A stretch of DNA of 64,000 nt from Xiphydria camelus (Eukaryota > Arthropoda > Insecta > Hymenoptera > Xiphydriidae). Below are positions 23,637 to 34,900 of this stretch, piece after piece. Location of the stretch: positions 24,359,309-24,423,308 of the forward strand of contig OY783193.1 of assembly GCA_963678675.1 (NCBI GenBank), in the 5' to 3' direction. Position 1 is the first letter of the stretch. Each line of letters opens with the position of its first letter. The notes beneath the pieces are model-generated. The model did not search any database and was not told where the DNA came from. It saw only the letters and a program-made list of their open reading frames with translations. The translations under genes were made by a program, and so were the position numbers.

Positions 23637-24633
23637 CGCCATATACCCAAGGTACAAAATAAGTCAAAGAAACATATGAGGGGCTGAGATTCATAGTGGT
23701 GTAAGTCAGATTATCCAGATTTTCCAAAGCAACCGTTTTGTCGTCCCAAACATACATAAGCCCTTCCTAAGATTACAATTTCTGAGGCGCATTACCGTCG
23801 GAATATGTACTGCTATAATTTGGGCGTATGATGTAGCTAACAAGAAAGGTTACATGTATATTTTGGGACGACAAAGCGGTTGCTTTGGAAAATCTGGATA
23901 ATCTGACTTACACCACTATGAATCTCAGCCCCTCATATGAGGCTAAACTTATTCACCAGGAAAGGAAATTTAATCGCTATTATCTTATTATCTATGAACT
24001 TTAGGCCCACATCGATGTAAGATACTTTGTTGTAGATAAAAATACGCGTGTGTATAATAACATATAATATAAAACAGTTTTTATAGAAAAATTGTTAGAT
24101 GTGAAACATCGAAATTCTTCTTTGTAGAAAGTATGCGATAGGAAGGATCGACCACGCGTCCGTCGAAAGAACACGTGCGCCAGTGCGCATTTGTATTTAT
24201 GACTGTGATACTATTAAACGGTACGAACCGTTGTGTCTAATTCAAAAAGCGCATTTAGTTTACTCTCTCTTAACTCTACCATCGGTACTGTTTAATAGTA
24301 TCACAGTCATAAATACAAATGCGCACTGGCGCACGTGTTCTTTCGACGGACGCGTGGTCGATCGTTCCTATCGCATACTTTCTACAAAGAAGAATTTCGA
24401 TGTTTCACATCTAACAATTTTTCTATAAAAACTGTTTTATATTATATGTTATTATACACACGCGTATTTTTATCTACAACAAAGTATCTTACATCGATGT
24501 GGGCCTAAAGTTCATAGATAATAAGATAATGGCGATTAAATTTCCTTTCCTGGTGAATAAGTTTAGCCTCATATGTTTCTTTGACTTATTTTGTACCTTG
24601 GGTATATGGCGCTCCAATCGATGGGTTTTATTA
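23637..24633. mobile_element. Palindromic element interrupted by a second palindromic element
   Basis: The segment 23640-23760 is mirrored by 23852-23939 and, after an insertion, 24576-24633 ('cttgggtatatggcgctcc'). The interruption is the 23940-24569 element. No coding content. Confidence 0.7.
23940..24569. mobile_element. 630-bp fold-back element with CATATG target duplication
   Basis: Ends AGGCTAAACTTATTCACC and complement; CATATG flanks both sides (23934-23939 and 24570-24575). Arms of about 300 bp are near-perfect around 24254 and include GATGTGAAACATC at 24098 and 24399. Confidence 0.8.
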
Positions 24634-24925
24634 AATCATTGCGACAATTTCTATGTACCTATACAACGTAATTTCGTTTTAATTTTTAAATGAAAAAGTA
24701 ACATTATATTCTTGCCCGAAAATGTGTAGAAAAAATATTCTTTTACGTGTCATTGAGCGATCGATGCCCCACTCAACAAAAATTTGTTTCATTCAACCAC
24801 GGTGAGGTTGAATGCAGCGAATCTCATGGTATGGTCGATTATAAGGACATATAAATAAAGTTGTGGCAATCAATTTAAAGTTGAAATGAGTGAATATCTA
24901 CTCGAAACAATTACATCGAGAGGTT

Positions 24926-25126
24926 TATTATTTTTCAGGCTTAGAAATGGAATATCCAGAAACAAAAAATCAGAATTTTCGACATCTTTTTTATCAAAGG
25001 CTCGCCTATAACACCTTCTCCGTATACGGCAGTTTTTTGACCTCGATGAAAAGCAAAGAAAAGCAGATGACGAAACTGCTGATTTTTGCCCCCTGGATAT
25101 TCCATTTCTAAGCCAGAAAAATAATA
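24926..25126. repeat. Short fold-back element, second copy at 61680-61890
   Basis: 'ggcttagaaatggaatatcc' appears near 24939 and inverted near 25110, with 'tttcgacatct' blocks inside. The same structure lies at 61680-61890. Confidence 0.65.
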
Positions 25127-25144
25127 AAAAATTTAATTATTCGA

Positions 25145-25546
25145 AATAACAATTATAACAGTTTTGTAGAGCAGAAAGAGCTCTTTCGAGTACATATAAA
25201 CATATTGCCAAACAACAAAATAGATCGTTGTAAAATAAAAGAAAACATAATTGTGCGACGGAACAGTCTGGGCGACACGAGTATCGGCCACTTGAGCATG
25301 CGGGTCGCGGGAGTATAATATATAGCATCACCGACGAAAGTCGCGTCGCATGGTGTGTGTACACTCGTCGAGTATCGGATACCTGCGTAGCGTTGTGTGC
25401 GAAGGGCCTAAGTGGAATGGGGTAGGGTCGAGATCGGTGTATGAGTGAGGCACGTACGGTAGCGCTGGAGTGTGTGGGTTTCGTTACGGTTCTTTCGTTG
25501 CATAGAGAGCGCGCTTTTAGTTCCCTCAGCAAAGAAGTTTCACTTC
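25145..25546 (+). repeat. 400-bp dispersed repeat ending in the Helitron-like 5' motif
   Basis: Direct paralogue at 37508-37900, high identity. Ends 'ccctcagcaaa' plus GAAGTTTCACTTC (25534-25546), the inverted form of the 5' end seen at 55013 and 60094. Probably the left part of a Helitron-like element read from its 5' end on the minus strand. Confidence 0.6.
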
Positions 25547-25565
25547 AAAAGTTTAATTATTCGAA

Positions 25566-25745
25566 ACTAGGGGGCATCCGCCCCCTGCTCGCTCCGCTCG
25601 CCGACCCCCGGGGGGCTATCGCCCCCGCGCCGCTGTCGCGGCGCTCCCCCAAGTTTGTAGGGGACGGCGGTCGGTCAACGGACTTATCTCGCGACGCTTC
25701 GCGTCGCTCGAATTCGAGAAAACGCCGGCCAAACGGGTAGACGGG
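25566..25745. repeat. GC-rich hairpin array, copy 1
   Basis: Consecutive short perfect hairpins: GGGGGC atc cGCCCCC, CTCGCTccgCTCG-type, GGGGGCtatcGCCCCC, GCGCCGCtgtcGCGGCGC and GCGACGCttcGCGTCGC. Related arrays at 43085-43175 and 53612-53795. Strikingly GC-rich against the AT-rich background. Confidence 0.8.
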
Positions 25746-25789
25746 CCTGCCAACCGTGGGTAACCCAAGATGTAATACAAAATTATCGT

Positions 25790-27060
25790 ATAGTAATCTG
25801 CTTGGCTGGCTTGCAGCGCGCCGAATGACTACCGATAGTATACTACAGCCGATTGGTGACCGACGCGCTGCAGGGGACGGGAAACATTTTGAAGGAAAAC
25901 TGTTTAAAGTGAAACTTCTTTGCTGAGGGTAGTGAAATCGCGCGACGTGTAACGAATACACACTTTAGCGCTCTCCACCCTGCCTCACTCAACGCTCTCG
26001 ACCGTGCCCCATTCCACCGCTCATGGGGCGACGCAGTGTCGGATTTTTACTGAGGACGAAAGAAAGAAACCAGTCATCGATGGTCCATATCATGATCCCC
26101 GTATGCTCTTTTTATGCCGGCCACAGACGCTACGGTCTACCGTACGGTCCACCGTATGGTGGCAGACCTGTGCAGGCAGACCGGAGCGTGTATGGGGAGC
26201 GGTGACAGGCCTGCACAGGCGACCGGAGCAAGATCGAAAATCACTTCCTTCTAGTGCGACCGTACGGTAAACCGTAGCGTGTATGCGAGTCCCCAGACGC
26301 CCCATACACGCTACGGCAGATCTGCGCAGGCAGACCGTACGGTAGACCGTAGCGTGTATGGCCGGCATTAGTTAGTTCCGTGGAGAGAGTGTAAAGTTTC
26401 TTCCAAGCGCATTCTGATAAAGAATATTTTTTGTAGTGAGAACACAGTGCTTTTACTTAATTCCGAACGCCCATTTCCTACGTAAATGAGCACTGACCAT
26501 TCTTTCGTGTGTATTATGTAGGTATATATGTATGTGTATAATTATATTATGGCATTATGGCAAAAACCGGTCAAAAGAAATAAACTCCTGTAGGAGTTGG
26601 TGAAGTAGGAGGAAGAGGTGGAGGTGGAAGAGGAGGAAGAGAAGGAGGAGGATATAGATTGTCATAGAGTTTTTTCCGTCATCGTAATAGAAGCAGACGC
26701 TATGTAATAATCTGTTGGGCTGCTCGGCTGACTTGCAACGCACCGATCGACGATTGATAGCATACTAAATCCCGTTGGCGGCCGACATAAATTGTCGTAG
26801 AGTTTTGCCCGTCATGGTAATCATGTGAAGCCGACGATATGTAATGATCTGTTCGACTGGCTTGCTCCGCACCGATCGACGATCGATAGCATACTGCATC
26901 CCATTGGCGGCCGACGTGTGGTGGGGGGGACGCGGTTGGTGGGAGGACGCCGCGGTAGGCGATAGGTGGACCGATGCATCAGTGGGCGATTGGTGGGGTG
27001 GGTTTCGGATAGTTCGGTCGGTCGTCGATCCGAAAAACTATTTTATAGAATAGAGAGAAG
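25790..27060 (+). repeat. Segmental repeat shared with 54935-56500
   Basis: Collinear, direct-orientation similarity: 25830-25960 to 54945-55058, and 26010-27060 to 55690-56500. Between the copies only one carries the 26115-26367 MITE and only the other carries the 55060-55599 MITE. Contains a purine-rich GGA run (26590-26650) and imperfect tandem repeats of about 120 bp with 'caccgatcgacgat' (26735-26925). Confidence 0.8.
26115..26367. mobile_element. Harbinger-type MITE, 253 bp
   Basis: TIRs of about 36 bp start TGCCGGCCA; TTA flanks both sides (26112-26114 and 26368-26370). The related locus near 55787 reads 'cccttttagttag' without the insert, an empty site that confirms the 3-bp TTA duplication typical of PIF/Harbinger. 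Confidence 0.88.
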
Positions 27061-27066
27061 AGATAA

Positions 27067-27829
27067 TAGACCGTCGGCCCGCTGCCAAAAAGCGTAATGA
27101 TAGTATAACGTATGCCCTCTGAGGTTTCGGTAATAATGCATATGCTAATAAACGACCAAGCAAAATTAGCAGGTCCCCGTGGAACTTGTGTCGGAAAAGT
27201 TAATTACTTATTGCAAAAAAAAATCGCATTTTGCAATGATAGTATAACGTATGCCGAGCATATCAAACGATATTTCATAGAAAAATATGTATTGAAGAAC
27301 GATCGGCATACGTGTAGCGTAGAACTAAGGGTCGGTATATGCTCTAAAAAGTGTCGTAAATTCAGAATTTTTTAAATGATAATATAACGTATGCCCTTTT
27401 GGAATTCAACAATTTTTGGCATAAAATGCACAGTTACCAAAGGGCATACGGTTCTCGCGGGTCTAACAAATTCTACACCTTTATAACTGTGTATTAAATT
27501 TATGGGTACTTGCAATTAGAGTATAAAATTCAACTAAGGTTGCAGATTGACCAATACATCGCGAATTGTTAATTGGAAAAAGGGCATATGATCTTCGTGG
27601 AACAAACCCTTAAAACCTGATGTAGAAGTGAGCAAAATTTTCGATCAATTTGCAATGATAGTATAACGTATGCCATTATGATTTTTGTTTAATATATATG
27701 TAATTATATAAATTTCTCGAATGGCATACGATTCGGTTGGAACAAAATGGTTTTTATCTGACAAAAGAATCGCGTGAATCATCAGGTCAATTTGCAACGA
27801 TAGTTTTACGTATGCCATTATGATTTTTG
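27067..27829. repeat. 139-bp satellite array (left TIR)
   Basis: The block GATAGTATAACGTATGCC starts at 27099, 27238, 27378, about 27518 (degenerate), 27657 and 27799: spacing 139-142 bp. Each unit also carries an inverted GGCATACG midway. Confidence 0.85.
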
Positions 27830-29406
27830 TTAAATATTCATATAAATATAAAAGATTCTCATAAGGCACACGAATCCGTTGGGGCAAACAGTCAAAGTCT
27901 TATTTTGAACAGCTAGGGCTCGCTATATATGAGGCTTATCGACTCTCATTGCATCGACAGCGGCGGGTCTAGCGACTTTCTATTTCGAATTGTCTGTGTT
28001 CGAATTCAATACATAACAACAATTTGAACGTAGATATTGAAATCGTATCTTTTGGACGTTAATGAGTTAATGAAAAATTAGTCATGACATTTAACTACTC
28101 AATGTGTGCGTAATTTTTTTTATACATCCAAAGTAGCAAAACTAGCTTTATAAAGGCTGTTAGAACTGCTATACAGCATATCTCATAGAAACGTGAACAT
28201 CTTATAATGTGGCTATAAACTACTATACAATGTCTTTATCACCAAAAAGGGCCCCGCTTTATACAACAGTTCAGTACTTTTAGGAGATCTTTTAGTAAAC
28301 TGCACAACCGTTATAACATAACCAATAGGATAATTATAAAACTGCCCTATAAGTATGTCTTCAGGAGAGATGACTTATACAATACTTTTACAAAACTTTT
28401 TCAGAACTGTTATAAAACTATTGTATAGTAGTGCTTTTACTCTGCGGTTTAAGTGTTCTTTATGAACATTTATAGAACTAATAAAAAAGTATTTAATGAG
28501 TATTTTATAATGTGGACAGAATCGGTAATACAATAACTTTGTTTTCTACTGTTGAAATTCAGAATGCTAATAAATTGCTTGCTAGTGTTAACGAGTAATT
28601 ATTTAAAGAACGGAATCATGTTCGGTTCTTATGAAACAACTCTGATAATCATGGCAACATTGCGCTCAACCTCTACTGTCTCTGCGCAGGCACGAAACTG
28701 AAAGATGGATTTTCCTGTGTGATTTCACTTGATTTTTCGGTCCTAACCCGTGTTTGCCGGTGCCAACTACCTGAAAAAATTATCGCACGCGGATTCCAAC
28801 GTTGACAGGTTTCGCGTCAAGAAAATATTAATTCTGTAGTTGGATGGCAAAATCAGATATGACATATCTGATTTTGCCATCTAACTACAGAATTATTGTT
28901 ATCTTTTTGAAACAGAAAAAGAAATTAAATTGCAAAATCCACACTTACAACATCGTTATTGCAAAAAAAGGCATTTTAGTGTAGTTGAAACTATATAAAC
29001 AATTACTTGAAGTAATTATATTTTATTATTTTGCAGTTGGATTTGAGGTAACAACCACGTCAAAAATTTACGATGTAGAGTTTTTGAAAGTGAAAAAAAA
29101 ATATCTGGAGAATATTAGGAAACTAACTACTTTTAACGATGAGAAATGTCTTAATACATCATTCGTATGCCCTTTTCAGCTGGGAAATTTTTGGAAACGT
29201 TGGTTATATCCAATTTTTCATTTCGCTTATTTTTTACTAACTCTTGGCATGGCTTATCTGTCCCAAACATCCTTAAGATCAATCATGCATTATGGGTGGA
29301 GCTGTATCTGCGGTTACCATACTGAAAATATTAAATTATAATTAAATCTGCTACACTCCGATAAGGGACAAAATTTTCTTGCGCAGCCAATTTTTCTGAC
29401 AAAATA
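27830..29406. other. AT-rich interior of the fold-back element
   Basis: No recognisable gene. Contains a 65-bp hairpin (28830-28894) and many 'ttataaaac' repeats at 28140-28500. The 118-codon frame at 28985-29341 has no family signature I recognise. Confidence 0.45.
28830..28894. repeat. 65-bp near-perfect hairpin
   Basis: AATTCTGTAGTTGGATGGC and onward, 32-bp arms with one mismatch and almost no loop. Confidence 0.85.
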
Positions 29407-30324
29407 TGTAACACATCGTTCAATAAGTCCCGAGACTAACCCAGAGATGGTGCTAGTAGTACCAAACTGGCCACGTTTCCCTAGAGTGCGAACCTTCACA
29501 TGAAACGTGTAAAAATTTCACGTCGATCGGACCACAAACAGCAGAGTTATCGAGGTTAGAGTAAAGTCACTTTGTAATTTGTTTGAAAAATGGAAAAAAG
29601 TGAGTTTCGCGTGTTGATAAAACATTGTTTTTTAATGGGTAAAAATACCGTAGAAGCCCAGCAATGGCTTGAGAAACACTACCCGGACTCCTCTCCATCC
29701 AAACCAACGATTTGTCGTTGGTATGCTGAGTTTAAACGTGGTCGTACGGACACAAACGATGCGGAACGTTCGGGTAGGCCATTGGAAGCCGTTACACCGG
29801 AAAATGTTAGTGAAGTGTTAAAAATCGTAATGAAAAATCGCAAAGTGAAGGTGCGTGAGATTGCAGAAATGACACAGATATCATCTGGAAGCGTATTTAC
29901 AATCCTTCATGAAAAATTGAGCATGAAATAGGTTTTTTCCAAGTGGGTGCCGCGATTGCTTTCAATGGAACAAAAACAGCAACGAGTCGACGATGGCAAA
30001 ATTCAACGAGTTGGGCTTTGATTTGCTTCCCCACCCCCCGTATTCGCCAGATTTAGCCCCCAGCGACTACTGGCTCTTTGCTGATCTCAAAAAAATGCTC
30101 CAGGGAAAAAAATTTGGCTCGAATGAGGAGGTCATTGCCGAAACTGAAACCTATTTAGAAGCAAAGGATAAATCCTTCTATAAACATGGTATAGAAATGT
30201 TGGAAAGGCGTTGGAAAGATTGTATAACTCTAAAAGGAGATTATATTGATGAATAAAAATGATTTTTGAAAAAAAAATTTTGTTTTCGTTGTTAGTCTCG
30301 AGACTTATTGAATGATGTGTTACA
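29407..30324 (+). mobile_element. Internally deleted mariner element
   Basis: TIRs TGTAACACATCRTTCAATAA with complement at 30324, differing at two positions over 34 bp, flanked by TA (29405-29406, 30325-30326). 918 bp, against about 1.3 kb for a full mariner. Confidence 0.9.
29590..30256 (+). pseudogene. Mariner transposase with central deletion
   Basis: ATG 29590 opens the N-terminal HTH (MEKSEFRVLIKHCFLMGK, then RSGRP and the second HTH, about residues 1-113), ending in a stop at 29929. The following bases still encode FSKWVPRLLSMEQKQQR in another frame, then a frame from 29993 gives HPPYSPDLAPSDYWLF, the block with the third catalytic aspartate, up to the natural C-terminus. The first two catalytic aspartates and about 150 residues are missing, so the protein is inactive. 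Mobilisation in trans would need only the TIRs. Confidence 0.88.
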
Positions 30325-30716
30325 TATTTTTGAAGAAAAATTAAAGCGCCTTAGTTAAGCACGCATTTGTTGGGATTAATAAAAAATTAAAAATTAAAAA
30401 TATTTCTTAATGCACGAATTTTCAGCTTAAACAAAAAATGTATTGTGTCTTTTGTAAAAGTGGCAAAGACAATCTCTATATTTCTTTATAAAAATGCTAT
30501 CTTAATGCAGAATGATTAATGTTGAAAGACGTTGCCCACAACTTAACTTGTTCTTTTATTTTAATCTTCTTTTCAAAAATCATAATGGCATACGTAAAAC
30601 TGTCATTGCAAATTGACCTGATGATTCACGCGATTCTTTTGTCAGATAAAAACCATTTTGTTCCAACCGAATCGTATGCCGTTCGAGAAATTTATATATA
30701 ATTACGTATATATTAA
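30325..30716. other. Element interior and split right-TIR fragment
   Basis: AT-rich to 30585, then one satellite-type unit (30586-30716) ending at the BEL target site ATTAA. Confidence 0.6.
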
Positions 30717-31767
30717 TGTTCCGACAAACGTTGGTCGGAATTTATAGGCAATGATATCAGTTCTTAGCAATTAGTAGGAACGCGACACTTGGGTTAATTT
30801 CGATGGTAAAATGAAGGGTATATTCCGCGAATCGTATCTATTCTTGTACTAGTAGTCCGTTTTAATGATATCCGTTGACCTGAGTACATGCATCCAGGTA
30901 TAACTTAATTACCGCGCATATTCGGACCCTCGAACCTCGATGTCTTCCACGTCAAAGGGATTATCCTTCAGCCATTAGCTTGTTTCCTCGAACGATGTGT
31001 AATACGTCACGCGAAATTCCACGTACGGAACGCATTCGCATTTCTTCGGAATCTTCATCAGCCCTTTCGGAATACTACGAAGTTGTCCCCTCCTTACCAG
31101 GGGGGTTACTCACTTTCGTGGCCAAGCGAGACGCGTCGATAGCCACTCCCATCCAACCAATTAGCGTGCACCGCGTTACCCACGCTATCCCCACTTCGCT
31201 ATTAGTTCCTCTGTATATAAACCGCTACTGAATGTATCTTCTTTAATGTGCAAACGTGCCTCAGTCTGCACCGGGATCAGTGCCTCAGTCTGCCAGTCTA
31301 TCCAGCACATTCAGGTCGTAAGTCCTTCAACTTACTCCGCGATTCTCTTAAGTGTAAATCCGTCAATGTGTAAGCGTGCCTCAGTCTGCACCGGGATCAG
31401 TGCCTCAGTCTGCCAGTCTATCCAGCACATTCAGGTCGTAAGTCCTTCAACTTACTCTGCGATTCTCTTAAGTGTACATCCGTTATATTTAAGTGCATTC
31501 GAATCAGTCAATTGCAACCACGGTTAATCGGCATCACCTGTATTTCGTTATTTCAAATATATCATTAGTTGTATAGTGAGTGCAGTGTCGAATCATTCCA
31601 TTAACCGCTCGGTCTTGCTCCTTTTCACCACGCGTCGAACTCAATTCACCGTGGAATTCTCAAAATCCGCCTAGCGGTATGTTTGGCCAGTAGTCGTGTC
31701 ACGAGCGAGTGTCTGCGGGATTTACGACCCCGCGGAGATCTACCAACGATCGCACGGCTCCCAAACA
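30717..31767 (+). repeat. 5' LTR of the BEL element
   Basis: 1051 bp. Contains a TATA-like box (31214-31220) upstream of a 120-bp tandem duplication (31245-31364 and 31365-31484), so the likely transcript start lies beside the duplicated block. That placement is inferred. Confidence 0.9.
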
Positions 31768-31772
31768 TTTTC

Positions 31773-31790
31773 TGGTCCTTCGAGCCGGAT
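31773..31790 (+). promoter_or_regulatory. Primer-binding site, tRNA-Tyr type
   Basis: TGGTCCTTCGAGCCGGAT, five bases after the 5' LTR, complementary to the CCA-extended 3' end of eukaryotic tRNA-Tyr as I remember it. Confidence 0.7.
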
Positions 31791-31980
31791 TCCTCCCTAC
31801 GGAATCAATTCAGTTCACGAGTACTACCTACGGTATCTCGTAAAATTCAAGTGTCGCGACCGCGTAATAAATCCAGTGTCTCGTACGGGCAGTGTGTGAA
31901 TCAGTGACTGTATCGAACTTCACCGTGCGTGCATCAGTGCATCACTGCAGCTAACAACGAACGGTGGATCAAGAAACAAG

Positions 31981-34900
31981 AATGGAAACACTCGCTACGC
32001 TTAAACGACAGCGAGGCGAGTGTGAGGGACAGTTGGCGCAGTTCAACAAGTTTCCAGGAGAGCAAAAGCAGAACCCAGACATCGATCAACTACTAGTGCG
32101 TACTGACAAGATCAACGAAATTTTTAAAGCCTTCGACGCACTCCAGACAGAAATCGAAAAACTGGACGTGGACGACAATGAGTCGGAGGCGCGTTTTGAG
32201 ATAGAAGAAGAATTCTTTGATGCTATCGTCCTAGCCAATCGACTCAAAAGAGAGGCAAGCCTGAATATCCCAGCAGGAGAGAATAACAGAAGTCATGCTA
32301 CAGCCGGCTAGCGAGCGGAACTGACAAGCTGCTTCGCCGACGATTTACTCACAGAATTTGCAGTAAACGACGCGCCGCTGCCCTTTTCTCTGGGAAGTCT
32401 CTCCAGAGAGCTACCACGCATTAAGCTTTCACAGCTCGCGGAACTCATCAGCACTCCAGAGGCGATTGAACAACATCATCCTTCATCAGTCAAGGGTAAG
32501 ATCTTTCAACCTCAAGAGAGACCAAAGGTGCCTGTCAAGACGCACACCGCACGGGCCAAAGGGCCATCCTGTATCGGCTGCAAGGGGAAGCACTACACCT
32601 CTTCTTGTCCGGAGCTCCGAACCAAATCCATCGGCGAACGCACGGATTTCATCAGTCGAAACGAACTATGTTTCAACTGCTTGGGGACACATCAACTCAA
32701 GGAGTGTCCGAGCTTCAAACGTTGTCGATTTTGCAACAACAAGCATCATACGCTCATCCATCAGGAGATTACGTCTCAGGAATCGAGTCACGCTGACGTA
32801 TCAGCACGCGCCGCTCACAGCACGAACAGCGGCACCTTCATGGGTAGCTACTCAGAGAAGCCACCATCGCCACAGCACTCTCCAGCTCCTATCGCGACGG
32901 CTCCAGTCATCGTCGTGACTTCCGGGACTGGAGAATCAACCATTGATCGACCCTCGCTCGATCAGGACACAGAGACGTCCTGCGTCACGGAGTCTCTCGT
33001 TCGTCCATTCAGCCCTCCAGCTCCTCTCGCGACGGCTCCAGTCATCGTCGCGACTTACGGGACTGGAGACTCAGACAATGATCGACCCTCGTTCGATCAG
33101 GATATAGAGACGTCCTGCATCACGGAGTCTCTTGTTCGTCCACTTCAGCACTTTCCAGCTCCTATAGCGACGGCTCCAGTCATCGTCGCGACTTCCAGGA
33201 CTGGAGAGTCAAGCAGTGAGCAACACTCGCTCAACCAGGACACAGAGACGTCCTGCATCACGGAGTCTCTCGTTCGTCCATTCAGCCCTCCAGTTCCTCT
33301 CGCGACGGCTCCAGTCATCATCTCGACTTCCGGGACTGGAGAATCACGCATTGAGCGGCCTTCGCTCAATCAGGACACAGAGACGTCCTGCGTCACGGAG
33401 TCTCTCGCTCGTTCATTCAGCCCTCCAGCTCCTCACGCGACGGCTCCAGTCATCGTCGCAACTTCCGGGACTGGAGAATCAGGCAGTGATCGACCCTCGC
33501 TCGATCAGGATTCAGAGACGTCCTGCATTACGGAGTCTCTCGACCGTCCTTTCCAGCGCTCTCCAGCTCCTCTCGTGACGGACCCAGTCATCGTCGCGAC
33601 TTCCGGGACTGGAGAATCAGGCAGTGATCGACCCTCGCTCGATCAAGATACAGAGACGTCCTGCGTCACGGAGTCTCTCAATCATTCATTCAAGCTCTTT
33701 CCAGCTCCTCTCGCGATGGCCCCGGTCATCATCGCGACGTCCAGGACTGGAGATTCAAGCAGTGAGCGGCCTTCGCTCAATCAGGATTCGCAGGCGTCCT
33801 GGAACACGGAGTCTTTCGATCATCAACTCAAGCGGCATCGACGTCACTCAATCAGCCCTACCGCCGACGCCGAAGCACAACACTCAAGAGTGACTCGTGA
33901 AGTCACGTCGCTCATACCGAGCAGCGACATTTCCGTGGCTAACCATTCAGCGCAGCCACTACCGCTACACCGCCCTCCAGGTCTTCTTGCGACGACTCAA
34001 ATCATCGTCGCGAAGACAGAGTCTGGAGAATCAGGCTTTAATCGATTCTCGGTCAATCAGGAGCCAGAGACGCTCAGCGTTACGGAGCCTCCCAATTACC
34101 AAATCAAGCAGCCTCGACGTTATGGAATCGGAACTGTCCCTGATGTCGAAGTATCCCATTCAGGAATGATTCCTGAAACCACGTCAGTCAGCAGTACCTC
34201 CGTGGCCAGCGAGTCACTACAGAAAGCGATCCATCATCACTCTCCAGTTCTCGCGACGACTAAGGTCATCGTCACGAACCCAGCGACTGGAGAATCAGTA
34301 ATTGATCGAACCCTGCTCAATCCGAGGTCAGATACATCCGTCATCGCGGACTCTCTGGCTCAGCAGGTCAAGCAACCTCGACGTCACGTGCTCGGAACCA
34401 TCACTGACAACGGAACACATCAACCTGGGGTGTCCCGTGTAAGCGCATCGCTTAGCTGCACCTCTATGACTAGCCAGTCAATGCAGCCAGCAACGCTACA
34501 TCGCTCTCCAGCCTTCTTCGCGATGCCTCAAGTCATCATCGTACCTACCGAGACTGGAAAACCAGTCGTTTCTCGAACCCTTTTCGATCCGGGGTCTGAG
34601 AAGTCCTTCATCGGGGAAGCACTTACAGCAACTCCACCAACAAAAGGAACAATCAGTAACCGCTTGTCCACCAAGGCGCAAGCATATGAAAATCGCTTCA
34701 CCCAGAACGAGGGAAGAGACGTCACCAGCAGACACGTCATGGCGTCTTCTATCAAGGAGCGAAACTCTCGACTGGAGGAAATCAGACCATATACACTGCA
34801 ACCCCTCCAGGGTTCGGAAATGAAGCTTCATCAAGGTCCCAGACTACAGAAGCACCAGGACTTGGGTCACACGACCAAACTCAGAACAGAGGGTCCTGTC

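Noticed and set aside
26570..26660. Purine-rich GGA run as coding Gly-rich repeat
   Set aside because: Low-complexity tract varying in length between the two segment copies, frame not kept.
27067..27829. CRISPR-like regular repeats
   Set aside because: The 139-bp period, eukaryotic context and absence of spacer uniqueness mark a satellite.
28985..29341. 118-codon open frame as a membrane protein
   Set aside because: Hydrophobic stretch only, AT-rich context, interrupted family unknown; not enough support.
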